In this document: positions 51,201 to 59,753 of the stretch, piece by piece
Numbering within the stretch: position 1 is the stretch's first letter
Layout of the letters: each line of letters begins with the position of its first letter
Source of the DNA: Taklimakanibacter sp050246735
GTDB taxonomy: Bacteria; Pseudomonadota; Alphaproteobacteria; Rhizobiales; Aestuariivirgaceae
DNA: 64,000 bases
Direction: 5' to 3'
Assembly: GCA_050246735.1 (NCBI GenBank)
Contig: JBFWVM010000023.1
Span: 20,344 to 84,343 of the forward strand
Program-made: the position numbers and the translations under genes
The notes under the pieces: model-generated
Told to the model about the DNA's origin: nothing
Databases searched by the model: none
What the model saw: the letters and a program-made list of their open reading frames with translations, nothing else

Positions 51201-51477
51201 TGAGCAGGTTCTGCACGTCCTCCGGGTCGCGGCTGTCGGAGAATGCCGTGAAGCCCGACAGGTCGGCGAAGAGGACGCTGACCGGTCTGAGCTCGCCGTC
51301 GGCCGTGCGGCCTGTCGGCGCGCCGGCGTCGAAGGCCGTGCCGCATTGGCCGCAGAACCTGGCGGCCGCGGGGACTTCAGCGCCGCAGCTTCGGCAGGCG
51401 ACGGCAAGCGGCGTTCCGCAGGCCGTGCAGAACCGCTGCCCCGCTTTCGTCTCGGCTCCGCAGGAACGGCAGGCCAT
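48226..51477 (-). CDS. Double-zinc-ribbon / class III cyclase / AAA-type ATPase / TPR protein
   Basis: 1083 residues. Two CxxC zinc ribbons come first (CRSCG-CTACG, CRSCG-CGQCG, residues 3-47). A class III nucleotide cyclase domain follows (about 65-240: VSVLFADLSGFTAFSD, DKHIGDCVMAVFG), then an AAA/STAND-type ATPase (FVGRKAEM, Walker A RGDAGIGKSRLLEE, Walker B LCIAVEDLHWID), then a long TPR-like C-terminus. Metal-binding Asp residues of the cyclase are present, so it may be active. ATG 51477 follows GGAGTGAAG. Such proteins are presumed sensor/effector hubs; ligand unknown. Confidence 0.9.
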   Translation of the reverse strand: MACRSCGAETKAGQRFCTACGTPLAVACRSCGAEVPAAARFCGQCGTAFDAGAPTGRTADGELRPVSVLFADLSGFTAFSDSRDPEDVQNLLNDFFALTDGVIVKLGGTVDKHIGDCVMAVFGAPIAHGDDAERAVAAAIAIRDGLEPLAERYRAGHIDVHCGLAAGTVLAATTGSDVHRPYTITGSSVNLAARLCDLAQRGEILLSEDLASSVSHRHGVEALGRRRLDGFAEPLPVFRMASQQRGKRDASAPRFVGRKAEMTRIEAAFAETARQGTGRIVHIRGDAGIGKSRLLEEAASMARRRGLTFLAASVMRFGAGSQSQLRRILTEALLAAGSGRSEAQPPRLDDFATRTGLGERDETFLHDLMGVMLPPRLARVFDTFDAQGRRTARIATLARLAALAARQAPLCIAVEDLHWIDDDGLDMIEALALAAVSHPIDLVFTARPERDPIDAAWQKRIAPLPTTVLDLAALTDQEAASLAGQVFAGKSGLVREVLARAAGNPLFLVQLLHHKTNTGGEALPQSIQSLVVARLDRLSERDRRIMQAASVLGQRFTQEELDHLAGEKDAALKTLVDAVLIRPGGNGYEFVHALVRDATYGTLPKSRRRALHAKAADWFRERDKLLTAGHLDQAQDPRAVDAYDDAAQSEWAIYHYDSAIVLNARAAALAEEGARKAELLTRRAEMLLETGEIKPSLEVWPEALRLAEGNRALSCRANIGFAQSLRLSDRFDEAFAALDRADAVAGSDRLLHELSRSHHLRGNLLFPQGRLAECLAEHRKALDFAREAGSIEAEIRALGGLGDGYYANGRMLSAHGAFSRCVTLARREGFGRIEVANLPMWAITALAKGEWREADDCNREAVALAERAGARRALMIAHHCSYFRKFEADETAAAREHAVKADEIAVALGAKRFEAESKMFFAELALAAGNRDEARHYADWAYRLSAETSLNYMGPIVLGMLAELAGSESERQARIAKARAILGAGAPVHNHMYFNTHMMTASLKRGEWDAAESFAQALADYIAEEPFPWAVFFIGRARILIRVGRGERSDAARAELARLATEGREYGLVRATRALDEAIAALA

Positions 51478-51595
51478 CTTCACTCCAGCCCGGAATGGGA
51501 CGACCATTATCGCGCGGCCGGTCGCGCTTTTCCACTACGTTACTTGCACCCGCCCGGATCAGGAGAAGCAGGCTGGGCGCTGCCGTCGGCGCGGG

Positions 51596-52492
51596 CTATT
51601 TCGCCAGATTGACGATGATCACCCCGAGAAGCGCCATGATGCCGCCGAGGATGGCAAACAAGGTCGGGACTTCGCCCAGCCACAGGAAGCCGAGCAGGGT
51701 CGAGATGGGCGGCACGCTATAGAGGAAGTTCGATGCCCGGCTGGCCGGGAACTTCGACAGCATGACGGAATAGGTGGCATAGGCGATCATGCTGGGGCCG
51801 ATTCCCAGATAGAACGTCGCGAGCAGCGCTTCCGTGGAAGCCTGTGGCGCCTGCATCGCCGCCGATGGGATGAAAGGCGAGAGGAGCACCGCGCCGATCA
51901 CGATGTTCCAGGAGGCGACCGTCACCGGACGATGCTTCTTGAAGAGAGGCTTCTGCGCGATGGTGGTGATGGTATTGCACAAGGCGGCGCCGAAGACGAA
52001 CAGCGCGCCGATGTCGATCCTGAAGCCATCGCCTTCGCCGAGCGCAATGAAGCCGATCCCGGCAAAGGAGATCGCGGTGCCGAGCCAGGCCCTGCCGCTG
52101 AAGGTCTCGCCGAGGAGCAGCATGGCGAAGATGGCGGTGATGATCGGATTGACGTTGATGATGAAGGCGGCGGGTCCCGCGGAGACCGTCTGCTCGCCGA
52201 CATTGAGCAGCACGGTATAGAGCGCCACGAAAAAGACGCCGCCGGTGAGGATGCGCCAGATCTCGCCGCCTCTCGGCCAGCCCGGACGCGTGACGAGAAG
52301 GTAAATGGCGGCGGGCAGACCGGCGATGGCGAAGCGGGCCGCCCCCAGTTCGACCGGGCCGAAAGCCCCCAGGCCGGCGCGGATCGCCGGGAAAGCCGAG
52401 GCCCAGATCAGGATGGTGACCAGGACGGCGGAGATGGCGGTCCAGTCTCGGGTCGCGGCGGGAGGCGGAGCGGCGGCTTCGGCCATGGTCAT
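51596..52492 (-). CDS. DMT-superfamily (EamA) transporter
   Basis: 298 residues with ten membrane helices in two EamA repeats (LIWASAFPAIRAGLGAFGP; INVNPIITAIFAMLLLGETF; and the second-half VPPISTLLGFLWLGEVP). Probably a metabolite or drug exporter. It is divergent from a LysR regulator that likely controls it. Confidence 0.92.
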   Translation of the reverse strand: MTMAEAAAPPPAATRDWTAISAVLVTILIWASAFPAIRAGLGAFGPVELGAARFAIAGLPAAIYLLVTRPGWPRGGEIWRILTGGVFFVALYTVLLNVGEQTVSAGPAAFIINVNPIITAIFAMLLLGETFSGRAWLGTAISFAGIGFIALGEGDGFRIDIGALFVFGAALCNTITTIAQKPLFKKHRPVTVASWNIVIGAVLLSPFIPSAAMQAPQASTEALLATFYLGIGPSMIAYATYSVMLSKFPASRASNFLYSVPPISTLLGFLWLGEVPTLFAILGGIMALLGVIIVNLAK

Positions 52493-52669
52493 GTTTCCGA
52501 TAGCGGGAGATCGCCGGCGAAGCTGGATCGCTTTGCCGGAAAGCCGCTCCAATGGATTGAAAGATAAAAGAGATCGAGGGTACGTCGAGCAGGCGCCCCG
52601 ATCTCTCTATTGGATTTGGCGCAGATCGAGCTCATTGACAAACGAAACAATCGAGTATGAGCTGTGACC

Positions 52670-53596
52670 ATGGATCACAGCCCGACGCAGCTTCCGCCTC
52701 TCGAGACGATCCCTGTTTTCGACGCCGCGGCACGCGCCGGCAGCTTCTCGGCCGCAGCGGAGACCCTGAATGTCACCCATGGGGCGGTGAGCCGGCAGAT
52801 CGCCAAGCTCGAGCACTGGTTCGGCCACCGGCTCTTCGAGCGCCAGCCACGCGGCGTCGCCCTCACGCCGGAAGGTCAGCGCCTGTTCCTGCGCACGAGC
52901 GAGGCGCTGTCGATCATTGCCGACGGCTCGGACCGCTGGATCGAGGCGCGCGGGTCGGCGGTGGTGCGCCTCACTTCAATCCCCTCGATCAGCGGTCTTT
53001 GGCTGATGCAGAGGCTCGCCGCTTTCGAAGCCGGCGAGCCTGCCCTGCGCATCGAGCTCAGCGTGGAACATCGCCATGTCGATCTTGAGAGCGAGGCCGC
53101 GGATCTTGCTTTCCGCTGCGGCCGGGGCCGCATCCCCAATCGCATCTCGGTGCAGCTTTTTGAGGAACTGTGCTATCCGGTCGCCGCTCCGGCGCTCGCC
53201 CGCCGCATCGGACAAGGCGCCGCCGAGAGGTTGCTCGGTTTTCCGCTCATCCACGATTCCGACGCCTCGGCCTGGCGTGCCTGGTTCGCTACCCGGGAGA
53301 TCGACTACCGGCCACGCCCGCAGGACCGCCGCTTCGAGGATTACAACCTCGTCCTCGATGCCGCCGCCCACGGTCTCGGCATAGCCCTGGCGCGACCGCC
53401 CATGATCGAGGGCTCCCACCACCAGAGCCGCATCGTCCAGGTCGATGACCGGCGGGTGAAGAACCCGGTGTCCTATTGGCTCGACCGCCCCGTCCGCAAG
53501 CCGCGGCCGGCGGCCATCGTGCTGGCGCGCCGGATCATGGCGGAGGCCGGGGTTGCCGGTGAGGCGGCAGAACATTTTCTTGTCGCCGAAACGTAA
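52670..53596 (+). CDS. LysR-family regulator (GcvA type)
   Basis: 308 residues. The LysR winged helix (PPLETIPVFDAAARAGSFS, HGAVSRQIAKLEHWFG) is followed by an effector domain of the GcvA subgroup. ATG 52670 is preferred; a GTG two codons earlier is open. Divergent from the EamA transporter with 177 bp between starts. Confidence 0.92.
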   Translation: MDHSPTQLPPLETIPVFDAAARAGSFSAAAETLNVTHGAVSRQIAKLEHWFGHRLFERQPRGVALTPEGQRLFLRTSEALSIIADGSDRWIEARGSAVVRLTSIPSISGLWLMQRLAAFEAGEPALRIELSVEHRHVDLESEAADLAFRCGRGRIPNRISVQLFEELCYPVAAPALARRIGQGAAERLLGFPLIHDSDASAWRAWFATREIDYRPRPQDRRFEDYNLVLDAAAHGLGIALARPPMIEGSHHQSRIVQVDDRRVKNPVSYWLDRPVRKPRPAAIVLARRIMAEAGVAGEAAEHFLVAET

Positions 53597-53609
53597 GGAG
53601 CAGCGGAAA

Positions 53610-53624
53610 CCACCTTGCAGGTGG
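53610..53624. repeat. Short hairpin between convergent lysR-type and thrS genes
   Basis: CCACCT-TGC-AGGTGG. A weak stem with no T run; it could slow converging transcription. Confidence 0.3.
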
Positions 53625-53650
53625 GGAGGTTATGCGCTTCGGCTCGCTTT

Positions 53651-55630
53651 CTACGACAGGCGCGGTGTGATCGTCTGCTCACGTTTCACATCAGGTGGCG
53701 TCGCTTCCTCCACGAGCTGTCTGGTCACCGCATCGAGCGACAGCGACTGCTGGGCCTGCGAGCCGAGACGGCGGACATTGAGCGTCCCCTCCTCCATCTC
53801 GCGCTTGCCGGCCACCAGGATGACCGGGACCTTCGCCACCGAGTGCTCGCGCACCTTGTAGTTGATCTTTTCGTTGCGCAGATCGGTTTCGACGCGCAGG
53901 CCCGCCTGGGCGAGCGAGGCCGCCATCTTGCGCGCATAGTCGTCGGCGTCGGACACGATGGTGGCGACCACCGCCTGGACCGGCGCCAGCCAGAGCGGGA
54001 AATGGCCCGCGAAATTCTCGATGAGGATGCCGAGGAAACGCTCCATCGAGCCGCAGATGGCGCGATGGACCATGACTGGAACCTTTTTCTGCCCATCGGC
54101 GTCGACATAAAAGGCGCCGAACCGCTCCGGCAGGTTGAAGTCGACCTGCGTGGTGCCGCATTGCCAATCGCGCCCGATCGCGTCGCGTAGCGTATACTCG
54201 AATTTGGGGCCGTAGAACGTCCCTTCGCCCGGATTGACGCCGGTCTTGATGCGTCCACCCGATTCCTGCGCGATGCGGTCCAGAAGCCGGCCGAGCACCT
54301 CCTCGGCATGGTCCCACATGGCGTCCGTGCCGACACGCTTCTCGGGGCGCGTCGCCAGTTTCACGACGAACTCGGTGAAGCCGAAATCGGCATAGACCGA
54401 CAGGATGAGGTCGTTGATCTTGAGGCATTCCTCGGCCAGTTGGTCCTCGGTGCAGAAGACATGCGCATCGTCCTGGGTAAACCCTCTCACCCGCATCAGC
54501 CCGTGCAGCGCGCCGGACGGCTCATAGCGGTGCACTGCGCCGAATTCTGCAAGCCTGATAGGCAGATCGCGATAGGACTTGAGACCATGCTTGAATATCT
54601 GGATATGCCCCGGGCAGTTCATCGGCTTGAGCGCGAAGACACGCTGGTCCTCCGCGTCGTCGCCGGCGGTCTGCACCTTGAACATGTTCTCCCGGTACCA
54701 GCCCCAATGGCCGGAGGTCTCCCACAGGATCTTGTCGAGGACCTGCGGGGCGTTGACCTCGTCATAGTCGGCCCTGAGCCTGCGGCGCATATAGGCGATG
54801 AGCGCCTGGAACAGCGTCCATCCCTTGGGATGCCAGAAGACCACGCCCGGTCCCTCTTCCTGGAAATGGAAGAGGTCCATCTCGCGGCCGAGGCGGCGGT
54901 GATCGCGCTTTTCCGCCTCTTCGAGCGCCGTGATATAGGCCTGCAAGTCCTTCTCGCTGGCCCAGGCGGTGCCGTAGATGCGGGTGAGCATGGGATTCCT
55001 GGCATCGCCGCGCCAATAGGCCCCCGCCACCTTCATGAGCTTGAAGGCCTGCCCGATCTTGCCGGTCGAGGTCATATGCGGGCCGCGGCAGAGGTCCACC
55101 CAGCCGCCCTGGTCGTAGAATTTGATCTCCTGGCCCTCCGGGATGGCGTCGACCAGCTCGACCTTGAACAATTCCCCTCTTGACTTGAAAAATTCTCTCG
55201 CCGCTTCACGTGAAACGATTCGTTTGGAAAATGGGTGGTCGCGGGCGATGATCTCCCGCATTTTCTTCTCGATGGCCGGAAAATCTTCGGGCCGGAACGG
55301 CTCGTTGCGGAAAAAGTCATAATAGAAGCCGTTTTCGATCACCGGACCGATGGTGACCTGAGTGCCGGGGTAGAGCTCCTGGACGGCCTCCGCCAGGACA
55401 TGCGCTGCATCGTGGCGGATCAGCTCGAGCGCCTCTTCGTCGTCGCGGGTGATGATTCGGACCCTCGCATCCCCGGTGATGGGGTCGGCGAGATCGGTCA
55501 GCACGCCATCCTTCATCAGGGCGACCGCTTTCTTCTCGAGCGATTTGGAAATCGAGGCGGCGAGCTCCGCGCCGCTCAGTCCCGCCTCAACCTGGCGCAC
55601 CGCGCCGTCGGGAAAAGTCAGATTGATCAT
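53651..55630 (-). CDS. thrS: Threonyl-tRNA synthetase
   Basis: 659 residues, the normal length: TGS domain (INLTFPDGAVRQVEAG), editing domain, then the class II core with NCPGHIQIFKHG (zinc Cys), motif 2 RYEPSGALHGLMRVRGF and motif 3 VHRAICGSMERFLGIL, and the anticodon-binding end. ATG 55630 has AGGAG upstream. Essential gene; no leader attenuator was found. Confidence 0.97.
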   Translation of the reverse strand: MINLTFPDGAVRQVEAGLSGAELAASISKSLEKKAVALMKDGVLTDLADPITGDARVRIITRDDEEALELIRHDAAHVLAEAVQELYPGTQVTIGPVIENGFYYDFFRNEPFRPEDFPAIEKKMREIIARDHPFSKRIVSREAAREFFKSRGELFKVELVDAIPEGQEIKFYDQGGWVDLCRGPHMTSTGKIGQAFKLMKVAGAYWRGDARNPMLTRIYGTAWASEKDLQAYITALEEAEKRDHRRLGREMDLFHFQEEGPGVVFWHPKGWTLFQALIAYMRRRLRADYDEVNAPQVLDKILWETSGHWGWYRENMFKVQTAGDDAEDQRVFALKPMNCPGHIQIFKHGLKSYRDLPIRLAEFGAVHRYEPSGALHGLMRVRGFTQDDAHVFCTEDQLAEECLKINDLILSVYADFGFTEFVVKLATRPEKRVGTDAMWDHAEEVLGRLLDRIAQESGGRIKTGVNPGEGTFYGPKFEYTLRDAIGRDWQCGTTQVDFNLPERFGAFYVDADGQKKVPVMVHRAICGSMERFLGILIENFAGHFPLWLAPVQAVVATIVSDADDYARKMAASLAQAGLRVETDLRNEKINYKVREHSVAKVPVILVAGKREMEEGTLNVRRLGSQAQQSLSLDAVTRQLVEEATPPDVKREQTITPRLS

Positions 55631-55827
55631 GGTGTTGCTCCTGCTCACTCCTGCACACGCAGCAGGTAAGCCTCATTCGTTGCGCCGTCGCTTATGGCAG
55701 CGCTTCCGCGCCCGGTCAACCTGGCCCGATATTCAGCCGACGGAGCGAACATGGTTAACCAATAACTTCCCGTTAACCTTAACAAGTCATCATCCCTGTC
55801 CGAACCGCAAGGCAACAGGGGTAACCT

Positions 55828-56538
55828 ATGACAAAATTTCTTCTTCGTCTGACGCTCTGCACGGCAGCACTCGCCGCCGTGACCACGACGGTGGCCAATG
55901 CCGCCGACTACGAGCCGCCGCCGCCGCCCGAAGAGAGCTGGACGGGCCCCTATCTCGGAGCCTTCATCATGGGCGTCGGCGTCGAGAGCCACTATGACGC
56001 GGTTTGCGATAATCCGGACGATTGCGCCTTCGATCCGGAGATGAGCGGTTTCACCTGGGGCGGCGGTATCCTTGCCGGCTTCAACTTCGAGCTCGGTGAC
56101 GGATTCCTCCTCGGCGTCGAGGGCGACTGGGGCTGGGCCGGCACGATCGACAATGACGATCCCGGTGAGGCGACCGAGATGGAGATCAACGACATCGCCA
56201 CGCTGCGCGCCCGCGCCGGCTACATCTTCAATGACGACACGCTGTTCTACGCCACCGGCGGCGTCGCCTGGGCGCACACGACTTTCGGCGGCGAGGTCGG
56301 CGACCCGAACGATCCCGATCGTCCCTTCATCGACGACAGCAAGTGGACGACCGGCTGGACGGTCGGCGGCGGCATCGAGCACGCCTTCAACGACAGCCTC
56401 CATGCCCGCCTCGAATATCTCTATATCGATCTGGGCAAGGAAGACTACGATCTCGATGTCGGCACGGTTTTCCTCGACTTCGAGGGCATGCATCTGATCA
56501 GGGCAGGCCTGACCTACAATTTCGGCAATCTGCTCTGA
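55828..56538 (+). CDS. Outer-membrane beta-barrel protein (Omp25/Omp31-like)
   Basis: 236 residues: signal peptide to VANAADYE, then a Pro-rich stretch and WTGPYLGAFIMGVGVE, and an aromatic barrel ending in RAGLTYNFGNLL. The family forms eight-stranded barrels in the outer membrane of rhizobia and brucellae. The end is unusually acidic. Several TTAA sequences (55755-55784) lie upstream. Confidence 0.88.
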   Translation: MTKFLLRLTLCTAALAAVTTTVANAADYEPPPPPEESWTGPYLGAFIMGVGVESHYDAVCDNPDDCAFDPEMSGFTWGGGILAGFNFELGDGFLLGVEGDWGWAGTIDNDDPGEATEMEINDIATLRARAGYIFNDDTLFYATGGVAWAHTTFGGEVGDPNDPDRPFIDDSKWTTGWTVGGGIEHAFNDSLHARLEYLYIDLGKEDYDLDVGTVFLDFEGMHLIRAGLTYNFGNLL

Positions 56539-56548
56539 GCGATAGCCC

Positions 56549-56567
56549 GGCCGGCTGACGGCCGGCC
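56549..56567. terminator. Hairpin after the porin-like gene
   Basis: GGCCGGC-TGACG-GCCGGCC lies 10 bp after the stop. The stem is strong but only two T follow. Confidence 0.55.
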
Positions 56568-56631
56568 TTGATCAATCCTGGTAAGTTGCCTGCAGCAGCC
56601 AGAGGGCGCCGGTATGTTTCTGCCGGCGCTC

Positions 56632-56946
56632 TCATTTCAGTCGCCAGGGCACGTGACGCCAGGCGCGCCAGCCGGTTTCGGGAAACTTCCCGGGAACCGG
56701 GTCGAAGCCCTCTCCGCCCCACGGATGGCAGCGTGAAATGCGCGCCAGCCCCAGCCAGAAGCCGGCCCAGGCGCCATGAAGCCTGATCGCTTCCGCCGCA
56801 TAGTCCGAGCAGGTCGGCAGATAGCGGCAGCGCCGTCCGAGGACTGCCGATACCGTCAGCTGATACATCCGGATGAGGCCGAGCAGCACGAGCGCCACCG
56901 GCCCCCTGGCCTGTCGCTTTTCCTGTTCATCGTGACGCTCGCACAT
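56632..56946 (-). CDS. yidD: Membrane protein insertion efficiency factor YidD
   Basis: 104 residues: LIRMYQLTVSAVLGRRCRYLPTCSDYAAEAI and RISRCHPWGGEGFDPVP are diagnostic of YidD, which helps YidC insert inner-membrane proteins. The N-terminus is slightly extended and charged. It is divergent from the sulfatase gene. Confidence 0.95.
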   Translation of the reverse strand: MCERHDEQEKRQARGPVALVLLGLIRMYQLTVSAVLGRRCRYLPTCSDYAAEAIRLHGAWAGFWLGLARISRCHPWGGEGFDPVPGKFPETGWRAWRHVPWRLK

Positions 56947-56999
56947 CCGGTTTGGCCTTCAAGCCGCGTAGAGTTGCCCTGTGCATCGTGGAGATAAGC

Positions 57000-58550
57000 A
57001 TGCCCCAGGCCAAGCCCAATATCCTGTTCATCATGGCCGATCAGCTCGCCGCGCGCTACCTCGGGGCCTATGGCCACCCGCTGGTGAAGACGCCCCATCT
57101 CGACCGGCTGGCGGCCGAGGGCGTGGTTTTCGAGAACGCCTACACGACGAGCCCGCTCTGCGCCCCGGCCCGCGCGACGGTGATGAACGGCCTCCTGCCT
57201 TCGCGCACGGGTGTCTATGACAATGCGGCCGAGTTCCCCTCCTCCATCCCGACCTGGGCTCATTATCTGCGGCTCCAGGGCTACCGCACCTGCCTATCGG
57301 GCAAGATGCATTTCGTCGGCCCCGACCAGCTGCACGGGCTGGAAGAGCGCCTGACCACCGATATCTATCCGGCGGATTTCGGCTGGACGCCCGACTGGCG
57401 CCTGCGCCAGGAGCGCATCGACTGGTGGTATCACAACATGACCTCGGTGCTGCAGCCGGGCATCGCCGAGATCACCAACCAGCTCGAATTCGACGACGAG
57501 GCGGCGTTCCTCGCCGAACGGAAGATCTATGACTATGCCCGCTACGAAGCGCAAACCCCCTTCTGCCTCTTGGTGTCCTTCACTCATCCGCACGACCCCT
57601 ACGCTGCGCGGGCAAAATTCTGGAACCTCTACCGCCACGAGGATATCGACCTGCCCTCCCTGGCGCCCATTCCCAAGGACGGGCTCGATCCCCACAGCCG
57701 GCGCCTCTACGAGGTGTCGGCCATGGACGAGTATGTGGTCGGCGCGGCGGACATGCGCGCCGCACGGCACGGCTACTACGCCAATATCTCCTATGTCGAC
57801 GATCTCGTCGGCAAGCTCATGGCGGCGCTCGTCGCGACCGGGAAGCTCGCCGATACCGTCATCGTCTTCACCTCGGATCACGGCGATTTTCTCGGCGAGC
57901 GCGGCCTCTGGTACAAGATGTCCTTCCTCGAGCCCTCCGCCCATGTGCCGCTGATCGTCTGGTCGCCGGAGAATTTCGCGGCACGGCGCGTCGGCGAGCC
58001 GGTGAGCCTCGCCGACATCCTTCCGACCCTTGTCGATCTCGGCAGCGACGGCAAGGCTCCTCTCGCCCGCAAGGTCGACGGCCGCAGCCTCTATCCTCTG
58101 CTGCACGGCGCCGGCGAGACGGCGGACGCGACCGCCTGGGGCGAATATCTGGCCGAGGGCGCCATGGCGCCTCTCTACATGCTGAGGCGCGGCACGTGGA
58201 AGTTCATCCATACGCCGTCCGATCCCGACCAGCTCTTCGATCTGGCCGCCGATGCCGAGGAGCGTGTCAATCTCGCGGAAACCCGCGAGCACCGGCCACT
58301 GGCACGATCGTTGCGCCGCGAGGTCGAGGCGGCCTTCGATATTCCGCGCATAACCCAGGCGGTGCTGGAAAGCCAGCAGGCCCGCCTCATGATGTTCGAG
58401 GCCCTGCGGCGCGGCGCTCATTTCCCATGGGACTTCCAGCCGCTGCGCGATGCGTCCGAGCAATATACCCGCAACCACATGTCGGTGACGGATCGCGATC
58501 TCAAGAGCCGTTTTCCACCGGCGCCCGACGTGTCCGGCCGCAGAAGCTGA
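57000..58550 (+). CDS. Sulfatase, choline-sulfatase (BetC) type
   Basis: 516 residues: NILFIMADQLAARYLGAYG with metal Asp, the formylglycine motif CAPAR in SPLCAPARATVMNG, and later VFTSDHGDFLGERG. The C-terminal region fits choline sulfatase, which releases choline from choline-O-sulfate. ATG 57000 follows GGAG. No betA, betB, betI or choline transporter is present here, so the substrate is not confirmed by context. Confidence 0.88.
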   Translation: MPQAKPNILFIMADQLAARYLGAYGHPLVKTPHLDRLAAEGVVFENAYTTSPLCAPARATVMNGLLPSRTGVYDNAAEFPSSIPTWAHYLRLQGYRTCLSGKMHFVGPDQLHGLEERLTTDIYPADFGWTPDWRLRQERIDWWYHNMTSVLQPGIAEITNQLEFDDEAAFLAERKIYDYARYEAQTPFCLLVSFTHPHDPYAARAKFWNLYRHEDIDLPSLAPIPKDGLDPHSRRLYEVSAMDEYVVGAADMRAARHGYYANISYVDDLVGKLMAALVATGKLADTVIVFTSDHGDFLGERGLWYKMSFLEPSAHVPLIVWSPENFAARRVGEPVSLADILPTLVDLGSDGKAPLARKVDGRSLYPLLHGAGETADATAWGEYLAEGAMAPLYMLRRGTWKFIHTPSDPDQLFDLAADAEERVNLAETREHRPLARSLRREVEAAFDIPRITQAVLESQQARLMMFEALRRGAHFPWDFQPLRDASEQYTRNHMSVTDRDLKSRFPPAPDVSGRRS

Positions 58551-58559
58551 TCCGATCCG

Positions 58560-59009
58560 TCAGGCCGGGACCTTGGCCTTCGTCTTCGCTTCGATCTGGT
58601 CAAGCGCGTCGACGACCGCGTCGAAGGTGAGCAGTGTCGAAGGGTGCCGGGCCTTGAAGTCGCGCACCGGCAGCAGCGCCTCGAGATCCTTCCATTTGCC
58701 GGACGGCGGCTCGCCGCCCTCCCTGAGCATGGCGTGCATCCGGGCGCGCAGCTGGCGCAGCTCCTCGGGCGTCGAGCCCAGGATATTGCGGGCCATGATC
58801 GACGAAGAGGCCTGGCCGAGCGCGCAGGCCTTGACCTCGTGCCCGAAGTCGCTCACGAGGCCGTCCGCCATCTTCACATCGACCGTCACCTTGGAGCCGC
58901 ACAGGCGGGATATGGCGGTTGCCGTCGCGTCGGGTGCATCCAGACGATGCAGCCGGGGTATGTCGGCCGCGAATTCGAGGATCTTGCGATTGTAGATTTC
59001 GTTGATCAT
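58560..59009 (-). CDS. Fe-S cluster scaffold-like protein (IscU/SufU N-terminal type)
   Basis: 149 residues: INEIYNRKILEFAADIPRLHRLD, RLCGSKVTVDVKMADGLV and VKACALGQASSSIM match NifU/IscU-like scaffolds with two of three cluster Cys. Where the third Cys is expected near the end, this protein reads ARHPSTLLTF with Ser. It may bind metal or assist Fe-S assembly differently. ATG 59009 lies 76 bp from the divergent folE. Confidence 0.87.
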   Translation of the reverse strand: MINEIYNRKILEFAADIPRLHRLDAPDATATAISRLCGSKVTVDVKMADGLVSDFGHEVKACALGQASSSIMARNILGSTPEELRQLRARMHAMLREGGEPPSGKWKDLEALLPVRDFKARHPSTLLTFDAVVDALDQIEAKTKAKVPA

Positions 59010-59084
59010 GCACACATCTTAATATGCCGGGAACCCCGGGCAAAGCGGCGTCCGGCGAGTTTGCCCCTGAAACCCGCCCATGAT

Positions 59085-59753
59085 ATGGGAACGGCCAAAT
59101 CGGATGTCAAAGTGAGCCCTGAAATGGATGCTGTCGTCAAGAAACTCGCGCGGGAATCGGCCCTCAAGCGCCCCTCCCAGGAGGAGGCCGAGGAGGCCGT
59201 CCGCACGCTGATCGCCTGGGCCGGCGACGACCCCACCCGTCAGGGCCTGATCGATACGCCGCGCCGGGTGGTCAAGGCCTATAAGGAGTTTTTCAAAGGC
59301 TACAGCGAGGATCCGTTCCAGGCCCTGTCGCGCACCTTCGATGAGGTCGAAGGCTACGACGACATAGTTATGCTCCGCGACATCGAGTTCAACTCGCATT
59401 GCGAGCACCATATCGTACCCTTCATCGGCCGCGCTCATGTCGCTTATCTGCCCTCCCATGCGGTCGTCGGCATTTCGAAGCTTGCCCGCGTGGTCGAGAT
59501 CTATGCCCGCAGACTCCAGACGCAGGAGACCATGACGGCGCAGATCGCCAAAGCCATCGATCGGGCGCTCGAGCCCAAGGGCACGGCGATCCTCATCGAG
59601 GCGGTGCACCAATGCATGTCGCTGCGCGGCGTGAACAAGCGCAACGTCGCGACCATCACCACCCAGTTCACCGGCGAGTTCAAGTCCAATCCGGTGCTCC
59701 AGGCCCGCTTTATGGAGCTGGTGCGCTCGCCTTCGGGCGGCTTCTCCCTGTGA
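59085..59753 (+). CDS. folE: GTP cyclohydrolase I
   Basis: 222 residues: DTPRRVVKAYKEFFKGY, the zinc ligands in FNSHCEHHIVPFIGRAHVAYLP and QCMSLRGVNKRN. It makes dihydroneopterin triphosphate for folate. ATG 59085 was chosen from homolog length; later starts are open. Coupled to hisI by TGATG. Confidence 0.95.
   Translation: MGTAKSDVKVSPEMDAVVKKLARESALKRPSQEEAEEAVRTLIAWAGDDPTRQGLIDTPRRVVKAYKEFFKGYSEDPFQALSRTFDEVEGYDDIVMLRDIEFNSHCEHHIVPFIGRAHVAYLPSHAVVGISKLARVVEIYARRLQTQETMTAQIAKAIDRALEPKGTAILIEAVHQCMSLRGVNKRNVATITTQFTGEFKSNPVLQARFMELVRSPSGGFSL

Noticed and set aside
48487..51612. A 1041-residue open frame antisense to the cyclase/ATPase gene
   Set aside because: The sense strand encodes clear domains; the antisense translation is Arg/Gly/Ala-rich without motifs.
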